A stretch of 64,000 bases of DNA from Rhodococcus sp. IEGM 1409 (GTDB lineage Bacteria > Actinomycetota > Actinomycetes > Mycobacteriales > Mycobacteriaceae), in assembly GCF_030056735.1 (NCBI RefSeq), contig NZ_JASHKN010000003.1, forward strand, positions 62,001 to 126,000. The letters are read 5' to 3'. The notes beneath the pieces are model-generated. The model did no database searches. It had not been told where the DNA came from and saw only the letters and a list, made by a program, of their open reading frames with translations. Position 1 is the stretch's first letter; every line of letters starts with the position of its first letter. The position numbers were made by a program, and so were the translations under genes. Shown here one piece after another: positions 27,604 through 36,210 of this stretch.

Positions 27604-27710
27604 CAGATGCAGGTTTGAGCGAGTGCCCCAGGCGATCAGTCTGGGGCACTTTTTCTGTATCAGAACGTGAGTGGCGTTAAGAGCAGCGATTTCGAAAGCC
27701 TCGTCTGCGG

Positions 27711-28325
27711 TTAACGGGCGGGCTGCGACTCGGAGCTGTCGTGATCTGAAACAGTGTCATCCCCGGCTACGGGTGCTTCCGAGTTTTCGGCGTGAGCCTG
27801 ATCTGTTTCACGGGCTTGCTGTTTAGCTTCCTTGTGACGAGCGATCTCGGCCTTGTTGCCGTTGCTCCGCCCGAATCCTCGCACCGTGAAGGGGGCCTGA
27901 AGGAGGTTAAGTGCCCCTCCCACCAACGCGATCAAGGCAGCGGGCCATGGGACGTCCTCAACGCGTTGTGCGCCGTCGATCTTTCCCAGGACGACGTACG
28001 ATCCAAGGGCAATGCCTATGATCGATATAGCGCATAGTATGCCGATATATATTTTTTGTTTGCGAGTGAGAGGAAGCGGTTTGACTCTTCTCACATACAT
28101 GTTCCTGACGTATTCGGTTAGTCGATCGTCGAGCAGCTTTCGCAGCAAGTTGCTTGCCTCGTAGTCGGGGAATTTATCAAGCAACTCCGCGTCCGCGACG
28201 AGGGTTGAGCGTTCATCCATCGCCTCGATCCTTCGAATCACCATTGCTGCGACCCCTGCGATAAACGGACCGAACAGCAGCGCTGTCAATGCGACTATCC
28301 ACGGCATTTGCTGCCACCAATTCAT
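27711..28325 (-). CDS. three-helix membrane protein (candidate exclusion protein)
   Basis: A 204-aa product from the ATG at 28325 (an upstream extension is non-conserved in character). Transmembrane segments: PWIVALTALLFGPFIAGVAAM, IGILCAISIIGIALGSYVVL and a weaker one at AALIALVGGALNLL. A cytoplasmic loop (LLDKFPDYEASNLLRKLLDD) lies between the first two, and a charged C-terminal tail follows. Middle gene of the reverse-strand block. No ribosome binding site is evident, so translation may be leaderless. Possibly superinfection exclusion (inference from position). Confidence 0.6.
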   Translation of the reverse strand: MNWWQQMPWIVALTALLFGPFIAGVAAMVIRRIEAMDERSTLVADAELLDKFPDYEASNLLRKLLDDRLTEYVRNMYVRRVKPLPLTRKQKIYIGILCAISIIGIALGSYVVLGKIDGAQRVEDVPWPAALIALVGGALNLLQAPFTVRGFGRSNGNKAEIARHKEAKQQARETDQAHAENSEAPVAGDDTVSDHDSSESQPAR

Positions 28326-28380
28326 GTGACAAGTGTGCACTATGCGCCGTGAAGCGGCAGCAGTATCCCGCATTCGCCCA

Positions 28381-29130
28381 CTAGCTGTCCCGTGGCGGCA
28401 CATCCTCACCATCAGAGTGAAATGACAGTCGACTCGCAGGCGGATCATACTTCGTGCGCAACCGATCAAGCGTCCGCTGACACGACCGAACCAGATCGGT
28501 GAGAGCATCAGTAGCCCGCAGCTGAAATCTGCGATGATTGAACTTCAATCCGAGGGGACTCATGCCAACCGCCAACACTTCCTCGAGGATCGCGGTATGG
28601 GTATCTATCAGTTTCCTCATCGACTGGTTGGAATCCAGCCCAAGCAGTCGCAGTTTCATCTCCACAGGCCGGCACTTGTCGATGTACTCGCGGACATAGG
28701 TGTAGGTCGGTATGGGATCTGTTGATTCTCCTCGTGCCCCAGCGGCCATGCTAACCGCGAGAACAGCATCATTTGCCGCTGCCGCTACGTCGAGGGCTTC
28801 CACCAGAACGCTCATGGCTTCCTCGCGCCTTCTCTCAACAGCTGCCGATGTCTCCTTTTCTTTATGCTGCTGGTGGTTGCGTCGGATTCCGAGCCATGTC
28901 ACTCCTGCGACGACGAGGGCGACCATTGCCGCTATCAGAGTCGCTACAGGCTGGGTGAGCCATGTAGAGGATTGCGCGGGAATATTTTGCACGATGACGG
29001 GCGCAACCTGGGTGTGGAGAAAGTTCACCGACGAATCGTTGCATACGGGGTAGCGATTCTTGACTTGGGCTGAGCAAAACCGGTGTGTCCCTGCGACTGC
29101 CATGATGGACATATAAGCCTTACAGCCCAC
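28381..29130 (-). CDS. membrane-anchored protein (candidate exclusion protein)
   Basis: Up to 249 aa; the start is uncertain among GTG 29130, ATG 29103 and later codons. One transmembrane helix (VATLIAAMVALVVAGVTWLG, roughly residues 62-81) precedes a charged coiled-coil segment (NHQQHKEKETSAAVERRREE) and a helical cytoplasmic domain of about 150 residues. First gene of the reverse-strand block; a forward-strand terminator lies immediately behind its start. Function unknown; abortive-infection or exclusion role is inference. Confidence 0.6.
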   Translation of the reverse strand: MGCKAYMSIMAVAGTHRFCSAQVKNRYPVCNDSSVNFLHTQVAPVIVQNIPAQSSTWLTQPVATLIAAMVALVVAGVTWLGIRRNHQQHKEKETSAAVERRREEAMSVLVEALDVAAAANDAVLAVSMAAGARGESTDPIPTYTYVREYIDKCRPVEMKLRLLGLDSNQSMRKLIDTHTAILEEVLAVGMSPLGLKFNHRRFQLRATDALTDLVRSCQRTLDRLRTKYDPPASRLSFHSDGEDVPPRDS

Positions 29131-29146
29131 GCGTCAAACAAATCTT

Positions 29147-29180
29147 GCCCTGCCAACCTTCGGGTCGGTGGGGCTTTTTT
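29147..29180 (+). terminator. intrinsic terminator with TTCG tetraloop
   Basis: 12-bp stem (one mismatch, two G-U pairs) closed by TTCG and followed by six T. It would stop forward transcription arriving from the early region or running antisense through the reverse-strand block. Confidence 0.8.
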
Positions 29181-29204
29181 GTGCCCCAAAACAAGGAGGT
29201 GCCC

Positions 29205-29480
29205 GTGAGTGAACGACTAACCCGGGCATACGAACAAGTCGACGCCGCGATCAAGGAACTCACCACCGCAGCCGACGAAGCCGAAGGCACACAAGAAGCC
29301 TGGATCGTCTCCCACTATGCACTCGTGGTTGGGCAGCAACGCTTCACAGATGAAGGCACTGTCGACTCAACCCAGTACTTGGCCTTGCCTTTCGGTGGGC
29401 CGCTCACATATTCCATCAAGGGACTGTTGAGCGAGATCCCGGAGTTGATCGGGCAGACAGAAGAGGCAGACCTCGAATGA
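29205..29480 (+). CDS. small acidic phage protein, 91 aa
   Basis: GTG start directly behind AAGGAGGTG, an optimal ribosome binding site. Helical, acidic N-terminus (AYEQVDAAIKELTTAADEAE) and a predicted beta-containing C-terminus. Such proteins are common next to HNH/terminase genes in actinophages but have no assigned role. First gene after the TTCG terminator, so its promoter probably lies within the preceding hairpin region. Confidence 0.7.
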   Translation: MSERLTRAYEQVDAAIKELTTAADEAEGTQEAWIVSHYALVVGQQRFTDEGTVDSTQYLALPFGGPLTYSIKGLLSEIPELIGQTEEADLE

Positions 29481-29508
29481 CTCCGAAGCAGGCGATCGGG
29501 ATGGAGCG

Positions 29509-29850
29509 ATGAGAGCCCGGCAAAGAGTTTGCAGCCAACCAGGATGCCCACTCATGCAACCAGAGCCCGAATGCCGACAACACAGGGCAGCACGCAACGC
29601 CCACCAATGGGCAACCACACCCACCAAGCGCACACGCACAGCAGCCGAACAGAAACGCAGAGCCACAGCAGTAACCGAACACCGAACACGCGAAGGCAAC
29701 TGGTGCCCAGGGTATGAGAAGCGTCAACCGCACCCGGCGACTGACCTGACTGCTGACCACACCACGGCGATCGCTAACGGCGGTGCACCAGATGGGCCAC
29801 TTCAAGTCCTGTGCAGATCATGTAACTCCGCACGCAGCAACAGATTCTAG
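29509..29850 (+). CDS. HNH endonuclease, 113 aa
   Basis: Short HNH protein: zinc cysteines CSQPGC near residue 8, central ADHTTAIANGG with the catalytic histidine, and C-terminal LCRSCNSARSN. ATG with GGAG just upstream. In many siphoviruses an HNH enzyme next to terminase is needed for DNA packaging at cos ends, and this position fits. A homing enzyme is the alternative. Confidence 0.85.
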   Translation: MRARQRVCSQPGCPLMQPEPECRQHRAARNAHQWATTPTKRTRTAAEQKRRATAVTEHRTREGNWCPGYEKRQPHPATDLTADHTTAIANGGAPDGPLQVLCRSCNSARSNRF

Positions 29851-29895
29851 ACAGCAGCCTCCAAACAAAACACTCAAACAAAACTTCTGAATCAA

Positions 29896-29921
29896 ATTTT
29901 CTAAACAGATTTTCTAAACAG
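29896..29921. repeat. 13-bp tandem repeat, two copies
   Basis: ATTTTCTAAACAG repeated exactly (29896-29908, 29909-29921) in an AT-rich gap between the two HNH genes. Possible packaging, homing or regulatory site. Confidence 0.5.
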
Positions 29922-29983
29922 AATCTTCCGCAGGCACAACCACTGCGGTGGACGAAGCCTGCCCTGACGCCAACAGGAGCACC

Positions 29984-30658
29984 ATGTCACGGCGAGCAGA
30001 CGGCACACTCCACGGCACGTGCTACGACCGCACGTGCATACACTGCGGCCACACATTCCGCACACGCAAAGCAGACGCCAAGTACTGCGGATACCGATGC
30101 GTCAACCTCGCACGCTACGACAGGACAGGAAGAACCGGCAAAGCCGAACCAGTCCGATCCTCGAAGGTCTACCCACGGGACTGCGACCTATGCCGGCAAC
30201 CGTTCATCGCAAGACACTGCGACGCATACCAATGCATCATATGTAGAGATGCAACGAAGACCTGCCGAGTGTTCATCACCGAATGCGCCACATGCGCAAC
30301 CCTCTTCACATGTAGATACACCAGACGCACATGCTCACCCGAATGTGCAGAGACCGCACGACTCATGGCCAAGCGTGAAGCGAAGCACCGCCGCCGAGCC
30401 ATCAAGCGAGACGCCTACATAGCAAACGTCTCACCTCGAAAGGTCTTCGAACGAGACGGATGGAAATGCCACCTATGCGGTAAGGCACTGAACCGCAAAG
30501 CTGTCGTTCCACACCCCAAGGCCCCAACCATCGACCACATCATCCCACTGTCATCGGGCGGCACACACGAACCGCTCAACTGCAGGTCAGCGCACTTCCA
30601 GTGCAACAGCATCAAAGGTAACCGTGGCGGTGGAGAGCAGCTCCTCCTGGTCGCCTGA
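29984..30658 (+). CDS. HNH endonuclease with zinc-finger array
   Basis: A 224-aa protein. The N-terminal 130 residues carry several CxxC knuckles (CIHCGHTF, CDLCRQPF, CATCATLF) typical of DNA-binding parts of phage HNH enzymes. The C-terminus is a complete HNH domain: VFERDGWKCHLCGKALN, TIDHIIPLSSGGTHEPLN, HFQCNSIKGNRGG. ATG 29984 follows CAGGAG. A free-standing homing endonuclease between early and packaging genes is the likeliest role. Confidence 0.9.
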   Translation: MSRRADGTLHGTCYDRTCIHCGHTFRTRKADAKYCGYRCVNLARYDRTGRTGKAEPVRSSKVYPRDCDLCRQPFIARHCDAYQCIICRDATKTCRVFITECATCATLFTCRYTRRTCSPECAETARLMAKREAKHRRRAIKRDAYIANVSPRKVFERDGWKCHLCGKALNRKAVVPHPKAPTIDHIIPLSSGGTHEPLNCRSAHFQCNSIKGNRGGGEQLLLVA

Positions 30659-30803
30659 CCCACCCCACCCCGTTACCCCCAAAACGCGAAACGAAATTCA
30701 CCGCGGGGGAGGGCGCGCAATGGTGCGAATAGTTCAAAAGTTTTCAGGTCGGCGCGATGCTGGCTTGGTTTGATGCGGCGCGATGCTGCTGAAGGTGGTG
30801 GTT

Positions 30804-31277
30804 GTGGTGGCTCGTGGTGGTGCTCGTAGTAGGTCTGGGCCGCAGCCTGATCCGACTTCTGGTCGTTCTGATCGGCGTGGTGTGGGTGGTGGTGTGGTGT
30901 TGCCGGCTGAGGGTTATTCGGGGCCGGTGCCTGATTGGCCGTTTGGGTCTGGGACTGCTCGTGAGCTTGAGGTGTGGGGGAAGGCGTGGGAGTCGCCTCA
31001 GGCTGCTGCGTGGGCTAGGGAGTCGTGGCGTTGGGAGACGGTTGCGATGTGGGTTCGGTGGAAGGTTCGTGCTGAGTCTGCTGATGCTGGTCCGGGGGAG
31101 GCTACTGCGATGTTTCGTTTGGCTGATCAGGTGGGGATGTCGCCGGCGGGGTTGCGTGAGAATGGTTGGTCGATCGCGTCGGATGAGGTTGGCGTTGTTC
31201 GTGAGGAGAGTTCTGGTCCTGTTGTTGCGGTGGGTACTCCTGAGCGTCGGTTGCGGGCTGTTGATGTCGGGCAGTGA
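30804..31277 (+). CDS. terminase small subunit
   Basis: 157 aa; start chosen at GTG 30804 (AAGG upstream), with ATG 30783 and GTG 30807 as alternatives. Basic Gly-rich N-terminus (RGGARSRSGPQPDPTSGRSD) and a helical core (VWGKAWESPQAAAWARESWR). This is the pattern of actinophage small terminases that bind the packaging site. The 3' end overlaps the large-subunit start, as usual. Confidence 0.75.
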   Translation: MVARGGARSRSGPQPDPTSGRSDRRGVGGGVVLPAEGYSGPVPDWPFGSGTARELEVWGKAWESPQAAAWARESWRWETVAMWVRWKVRAESADAGPGEATAMFRLADQVGMSPAGLRENGWSIASDEVGVVREESSGPVVAVGTPERRLRAVDVGQ

Positions 31278-32337
31278 GTTTGTGGTTGATTTTCCGACGT
31301 TGGGTGATTTGCAGGATGGGTGGGTGCGGCAGCATTGTCGTGTTCCGAATGGGTTTCAGCGTGGTAAGCCGTTTGAGATGGCGGACTGGCAGTTTTGGTG
31401 TACTGCTAACCATTACAGGATTCGGTCGGATGCTGAGTGGGTTCCTGAGAATCCGTTGTTGAATCAGGCGTTTACGTATCGGCGTTCGCAGATTGTGGCT
31501 CCGCAGAAGACGGGTAAGGGTCCGTGGTCGGCGGGGATTGTGGCTGTGGAGGCTGTTGGTCCGAGTTTGTTTGCTGGTTGGGCTGGTGAGGGTGATGGCT
31601 ATGCCTGCTCCGATTGGGGTTGTGGGTGTGGTTGGGAGTACCCGTATTTGCCTGGTGAGCCGATGGGGATGCGTCATCCTTCGCCGTTGATTCAGTTGAC
31701 GGCTACGTCTGAGGATCAGGTTGCGAATGTGTATCGCCCGCTTGTGGCGATGATTAAGTTGGGTCCGTTGTCGGATTTGATGTATCCGCGTGAGGGTTTC
31801 ATTCGTATTGCTGGTGAGTCTGGCGATGATGATGGTGACCGTATTGATGTTGTGACTGCGTCGGCGAATTCGCGTCTGGGCAATCCGATTAGTTTCGCGT
31901 TGCAGGATGAAACCGGTCTGTACACCAAGACAAATAAGATGGTGAATGTTGCTGATACGCAACGTCGTGGTGCTGCTGGTATGGGTGGTCGGACGTTGGA
32001 GACCACGAACTGTTGGGATCCGTCCGAGAATTCGGTTGCGCAGGCTACGTATGAGTCTCAGGTGCAAGACATTTTCCGGTTCTATCGGAAGCCGCCGGCT
32101 GGGTTGTCGTATCGGAATAAGCGTGATCGTAGGAAGATTCACCAGTATGTCTACGAGGGTTCGTGGTGGGTGAATCTGGATTCGATCGAGGCTGACGCGG
32201 CCGAGATTTTGGAGCGTGATCCGGCTCAGGCTGAGCGGTTCTTCGGTAATCGGCTGGTGTATGGCCAGGGGTCTTGGCTTCGTGATGGTTTGTGGGAGTC
32301 GAGGTTCGCTGGTGTCGAAGAAAGAGGCGTTGCCTAA
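31264..32337 (+). CDS. terminase large subunit, ATPase part
   Basis: A 357-aa frame containing the packaging motor ATPase: Walker A-like APQKTGKG, Walker B FALQDETG, and the N-terminal GFQRGKPFEMADWQFW region typical of TerL. It ends at a stop just where the nuclease domain should begin. The nuclease continues in the +1 frame in the next gene, overlapping by 26 bp. ATG 31264 overlaps the small-subunit stop. The combined length (about 560 aa) equals a normal TerL, so the gene is either naturally split or frameshifted. Confidence 0.9.
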   Translation: MSGSEFVVDFPTLGDLQDGWVRQHCRVPNGFQRGKPFEMADWQFWCTANHYRIRSDAEWVPENPLLNQAFTYRRSQIVAPQKTGKGPWSAGIVAVEAVGPSLFAGWAGEGDGYACSDWGCGCGWEYPYLPGEPMGMRHPSPLIQLTATSEDQVANVYRPLVAMIKLGPLSDLMYPREGFIRIAGESGDDDGDRIDVVTASANSRLGNPISFALQDETGLYTKTNKMVNVADTQRRGAAGMGGRTLETTNCWDPSENSVAQATYESQVQDIFRFYRKPPAGLSYRNKRDRRKIHQYVYEGSWWVNLDSIEADAAEILERDPAQAERFFGNRLVYGQGSWLRDGLWESRFAGVEERGVA

Positions 32338-32920
32338 TCCTGCTCCTGGAACTGCTATCTCGTTGGGTTTCGACGGGTCGGAAAATAATGACTGGACTGC
32401 GATTCGGGCTGAGACGCGTGATGGTTTTCAGTTCACGCCTTTGTATGGTCCTGATCGGTTGCCGACGATTTGGAAGCCTGTTGATTGGGGTGATCAGATT
32501 CCGCGTGGCGAGGTGAATGCTGCTGTGGATGAGATCTTTTCGACGTGGCGTGTTGGCCGGTTCTATTGTGACCCGCAGGACTGGTATTCGGAGATCGGTG
32601 ATTGGTCTCTTGCTCATGGTGATGGGCATGTGTCGGAGTGGCCGACGAACAAGATTGATCGAATGTTTCACGCTATTAGGCGTTTTGAGACGGATCTGGC
32701 TAGTGGGCGAATCACTCAGGATGGTTGTCCGATTACGGCGATCGCTATGGCGAATTGTCGGAAGGTCGCGAAGCCGGGTCAGAAGTATGTGTTGGGTAAG
32801 CCGGCGGATCATCAAAAGATTGATCCTGCAATGGCTTCCATTCTTGCTCATGAGGCTGCGGCTGATGCTCGTGAGGCTGGTTGGTCGGATGCTCCGAGTA
32901 GCCGAATGATTGTTTTCTGA
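32312..32920 (+). CDS. terminase large subunit, nuclease part
   Basis: A 202-aa frame with the RNase H-like nuclease of TerL: first acidic motif ISLGFDGSENNDWTAI, second VGRFYCDPQDW, and a C-terminal basic region. GTG at 32312 has GAGG seven bases upstream, so independent translation is feasible. This would give a two-polypeptide motor. Otherwise a one-base indel or sequencing error separates it from the ATPase part. Confidence 0.85.
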   Translation: MSKKEALPNPAPGTAISLGFDGSENNDWTAIRAETRDGFQFTPLYGPDRLPTIWKPVDWGDQIPRGEVNAAVDEIFSTWRVGRFYCDPQDWYSEIGDWSLAHGDGHVSEWPTNKIDRMFHAIRRFETDLASGRITQDGCPITAIAMANCRKVAKPGQKYVLGKPADHQKIDPAMASILAHEAAADAREAGWSDAPSSRMIVF

Positions 32921-32938
32921 AAGTGGGTGGTTGTGCCG

Positions 32939-34279
32939 ATGGCCGACACTGTGAACGCTATTGACCTGATCCCGGTTCTTGAAAAGGGTTTGACGGCTGA
33001 TCTGGCGAATCTGACGAAGTGGGACAACTATTTGGAGGGCGAGCAGCCTCTCAAGTACATGTCTGAGGCGATGAAGGAAGAGCTTGGTGACACCGCTGTC
33101 GAGTTGGTGTTGAACTGGGCTCGTCTGGTTGCTGATGCGTATGAGAACCGTTTGGATGTCGAAGGTTTCCGGTATGCGGACTCGGACACTGAGGATGCAG
33201 ATCTGTGGGCGTGTTGGCAGTACAACGACATGGATGAGCAGTCTCAGCAGGGGCATCTGGATTCGTTGGCGTTGTCGCGAGCCTATGTGCTGATTTCCTC
33301 GAATGAGGAGAAGGACAAGCCGCCGCGGAATACGGTCGAGTCACCGTTTCAGGTGTGGGCGCAGCGCGATCCGAAGACCCGCAAGGTGAATGCGGCGATC
33401 AAGAAGTGGAAAGACCTGGACAAGGTCGAGCATGTCCTCGTGTACACGCCTGCTGAGACAGTGGAGTTCGTCAAAGACGGTGGCGACTGGAAGCAGGACG
33501 GGTTCGAAGACAAGCACAACTTTGGGATTGTTCCTGTTGTGCCGCTGGTCAATAAGCCTCGCCTGTTGCGTCCGGATGGGATGACGGAGTTCAGGGACAT
33601 CATTCCGTTGGCTGACGCGGCGAACAAGATGGCTACGGACATGATGACTTCGGCTGAGTTTCATGCGATGCCGCGCAGGTGGGCGTTCGGGTTGAAGGCG
33701 AGCGACTTCGTTGATCGTCAGGGCAATCCGGTGAGTTCGTGGTCGAAGATCAAGGGGCGTCTGTGGGCGTCTGAGAACAAAGATGTCAATGTTGGCACGT
33801 TCCCTGAGGCTGACCTCGCGAACTTCCACGGGACAATAAAACTGTTGGCGCAGTTGACTTCCCAGCTCGCTGCGCTGCCGCCTCACTACATGGGGTTCAA
33901 CAGCGACAATCCTCCTTCGGCGGATGCGATGCGTTCTTCGGAGTCGCAGTTGGTGAAGAAGGTTGAGCGCAAGCACACGTTCCTCGGTGGGGCATGGGAG
34001 GACGTTCAGCGCATCAACTTGATGTTCATGCGAGGGAAGCCTGAGCTGGAGGATCGCGATTACCAGTTGGAGACGGTGTGGCGTGATCCATCGACACCGA
34101 CTGTGGCGCAGGTTGCTGATGCTGCGGTGAAGAAGTATGAGTCTGGTTTGGTTCCGTTGGAGCAGACGCGTATCGATCTGGGGTACAGCGCTACTCAGCG
34201 GGAGCAGATGCGGAAGATGGATGAGGAATCCTCTCCTGCGAATCAGATTGCCGGCATTGTGAAGGCGAATGCTGCCTGA
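32939..34279 (+). CDS. portal protein
   Basis: A 446-aa SPP1-gp6-like portal forming the dodecameric ring at the capsid vertex. Family features: N-terminal WDNYLEGEQPLKYMSEAMKE, the central PLVNKPRLLRPDGMTEFRDI block, then GFNSDNPPSADAMRSSESQL, and the acidic C-terminus. ATG 32939 chosen with a GGTGG site eight bases upstream; GTG 32927 or 32933 are alternatives. The end overlaps the MuF gene by 11 bp. Confidence 0.93.
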   Translation: MADTVNAIDLIPVLEKGLTADLANLTKWDNYLEGEQPLKYMSEAMKEELGDTAVELVLNWARLVADAYENRLDVEGFRYADSDTEDADLWACWQYNDMDEQSQQGHLDSLALSRAYVLISSNEEKDKPPRNTVESPFQVWAQRDPKTRKVNAAIKKWKDLDKVEHVLVYTPAETVEFVKDGGDWKQDGFEDKHNFGIVPVVPLVNKPRLLRPDGMTEFRDIIPLADAANKMATDMMTSAEFHAMPRRWAFGLKASDFVDRQGNPVSSWSKIKGRLWASENKDVNVGTFPEADLANFHGTIKLLAQLTSQLAALPPHYMGFNSDNPPSADAMRSSESQLVKKVERKHTFLGGAWEDVQRINLMFMRGKPELEDRDYQLETVWRDPSTPTVAQVADAAVKKYESGLVPLEQTRIDLGYSATQREQMRKMDEESSPANQIAGIVKANAA

Positions 34280-35771
34280 TGCTGCGGCCGCGCACTACGC
34301 GGAGCAGCGGGGGATTACGGCTGAGGTGTTGGGGATCGCCGCCGATATGTGGGGTTCTCGACCGCCTTCCGATTTCGATACGTGGTTTGACCGGAATTTG
34401 CCGATGCTTATGCAGTTGGTGGCTTCTGGTCAAGGTCGGGCGATGGCCGGGTCGGGTGTGTATGTCGCTGATGTGCTGGACGAGTTGGGTATTGGCGTTC
34501 AACCGGATGCGGTGCCGAATCTTGATGGCTTGATCGGTGTGGCCTCTGATGGGCGTGCGCTGGAGTCATTGATGTACGGCGCTGTGATCACTGCTAAGGG
34601 GCAGGTTGCGCAGGGTGCTTCTACTGCTCAGGCGTGGGCGTCGGGGCTTTCTGCGTTGCTTGTGAGGATGCAGGTGCAGGTTGCAGATGCGTCTCGCGCT
34701 GCAACGTCGCTGCATATCGCATCGAGGCGACGAGTCGGGTACGTGCGAATGCTCAATCCGCCGTCATGTCCGCGGTGCACAGTGTTGGCGGGCAAGTTCT
34801 ACAAGTACAACGTGGGGTTCCTTAGGCACCCGGGGTGCGATTGCCGGCATATCCCTTCTACGGAAAACCGCTCTGGTGATCTGACCACCGATCCGAACGA
34901 GTATTTCGAGTCGCTTTCTGTGGAGCAGCAGGATAGGCAGTTCACTGTTGCTGGCGCTCAGGCGATTCGCGATGGTGCTGACATTAGTCAGGTTGTGAAT
35001 GCACGTCGGGGGATGTCCACGGCTCAGGTGTTCGGCGAGGAGCTGCTTGCGACTCACGAAGGTGTGACTCGTAGAGGTGTCGCTTACCGGGCGATGTCGA
35101 ACGCGGGGTCTGCCCGTAGATCGACTGATGTTCGCGGCCGACGTTACTTTCAGGCGCGTCCACCTAGGTTGATGCCTGAGTCGATTATGGCGATGGCCGA
35201 GGATCGTCCTGATGCTTTGCGTCTCCTGAAGCTGTATGGCTACATGGCAGACGAGGTTCCTATGCGATCGAAGCCGGTTCCTTTGACCGGCGCTGGTGGC
35301 GGGAAGCCTCCCGTTAAGCCTCCGACGCGTGGGCAATCGATCCAAGGTGGCGATCCGCCTCGCAAGGGCAATGTGGACCGCACGCAGGTTAAGCATGTGG
35401 AACAACACGAGTTGGACACTGCTGAGCGGCTGGCGCTGCTGGGTCATAACGTGACGTTCCGCCCACCGATCGCAGCTCGCCGTGAAGATGTTCTGATCGA
35501 GGGACCTGACGGGGCTGTCGCTTGGGAGTTCAAATCGCCTACGTCTTCCAGCAGAAACACCATCATGCGGCAGATCACCAAAAGCATGGGCGAACAGGCG
35601 AATCGTTGGATTCTGGATATCAACCGGTCGGATATAAGTTTCGAGGCCGCTGAAGAGCTGTCATCGAACTTGATTGGTAGATATGCTGATGTGCACGAGA
35701 TCTGGATCATCGGTGCCGCCGGCGCAGATGGTTTGCCGTTACAACGAAGGATTGGAGGCTCTGATGGCTAA
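34269..35771 (+). CDS. MuF-like head protein with C-terminal nuclease-toxin-like domain
   Basis: 500 aa, longer than plain MuF proteins. The N-terminal part (to about 250) is the capsid-associated MuF region, with paired zinc-like cysteines NPPSCPRCTVLAGKFYK and HPGCDCRH at about 165-195. After a Pro/Gly-rich linker (about 345-370) comes a domain typical of CdiA_C-type tRNase toxins: ERLALLGHNVTFRPP, REDVLIEGPDGAVAWEFKS (PD-(D/E)xK-like D-x-ExK pattern near 405-421) and NTIMRQITKSM. Polymorphic toxins fused to MuF are a known prophage class. Activity here is inferred. Confidence 0.85.
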   Translation: MLPDAAAAHYAEQRGITAEVLGIAADMWGSRPPSDFDTWFDRNLPMLMQLVASGQGRAMAGSGVYVADVLDELGIGVQPDAVPNLDGLIGVASDGRALESLMYGAVITAKGQVAQGASTAQAWASGLSALLVRMQVQVADASRAATSLHIASRRRVGYVRMLNPPSCPRCTVLAGKFYKYNVGFLRHPGCDCRHIPSTENRSGDLTTDPNEYFESLSVEQQDRQFTVAGAQAIRDGADISQVVNARRGMSTAQVFGEELLATHEGVTRRGVAYRAMSNAGSARRSTDVRGRRYFQARPPRLMPESIMAMAEDRPDALRLLKLYGYMADEVPMRSKPVPLTGAGGGKPPVKPPTRGQSIQGGDPPRKGNVDRTQVKHVEQHELDTAERLALLGHNVTFRPPIAARREDVLIEGPDGAVAWEFKSPTSSSRNTIMRQITKSMGEQANRWILDINRSDISFEAAEELSSNLIGRYADVHEIWIIGAAGADGLPLQRRIGGSDG

Positions 35772-36099
35772 CGTCGATTACGTGGAAGTGTCAGGCGCTT
35801 CCTCCCTGAATGATGTTGTTTCGGCGGTTTCGGATGTTCTCGGGGCTGCGGTGCTGGATGGGCCGCAGCCGTGGATGGCTCCGGATGATCGCACTCGGGT
35901 GGGGGTTTCCCCGGATCCTGAGGATGCCGGCACTGTGTTGGTGGAGATCTACTACGCGGGCGGTTTGGCTGCTCGCCGGCGGTGCGCACAGTCCATCTTC
36001 GATGCGCTGGTTGCACGTACTCGGTGGGGTTTGCTGTTGACGTCTGATGACGCTCCTGGTGAGGGTGTTGTTGCTGAACGGGTCCGCTCTGCTGCGTAA
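35764..36099 (+). CDS. candidate immunity protein for the MuF toxin, 111 aa
   Basis: The ATG lies inside the last codons of the MuF-toxin gene (8-bp overlap) and the gene is followed at once by an intrinsic terminator. The acidic, soluble protein (NVDYVEVSGASSLNDVVSAV, then VGVSPDPEDAGTVLVEIYYA) has no phage structural motif. In siphovirus order scaffold normally follows MuF, so an extra small gene here fits an immunity gene. An unrelated small head protein cannot be excluded. Confidence 0.6.
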   Translation: MANVDYVEVSGASSLNDVVSAVSDVLGAAVLDGPQPWMAPDDRTRVGVSPDPEDAGTVLVEIYYAGGLAARRRCAQSIFDALVARTRWGLLLTSDDAPGEGVVAERVRSAA

Positions 36100-36117
36100 G
36101 CGCGAGCTTTGCCGTTG

Positions 36118-36150
36118 AACCCCGAAGTGTTTGATGCTTCGGGGTTTTTT
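36118..36150 (+). terminator. intrinsic terminator after toxin/immunity genes
   Basis: 10-bp perfect stem AACCCCGAAG / CTTCGGGGTT with a 9-base loop and six T. Confidence 0.9.
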
Positions 36151-36210
36151 CATACCCGAAACCGGTGAAATCTTGGTAACCAACGCGACTTGATAGATCC
36201 CAATCTTTGA

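Noticed and set aside
30660-30803. cos site in the G-rich stretch near 30705
   Set aside because: Plausible by position before terminase, but no symmetric or known cos sequence is recognisable; not supported enough to list.
32045-33256. 403-codon reverse frame opposite terminase and portal
   Set aside because: Runs across two certain genes on the other strand; Arg/Ile/Thr-rich nonsense.
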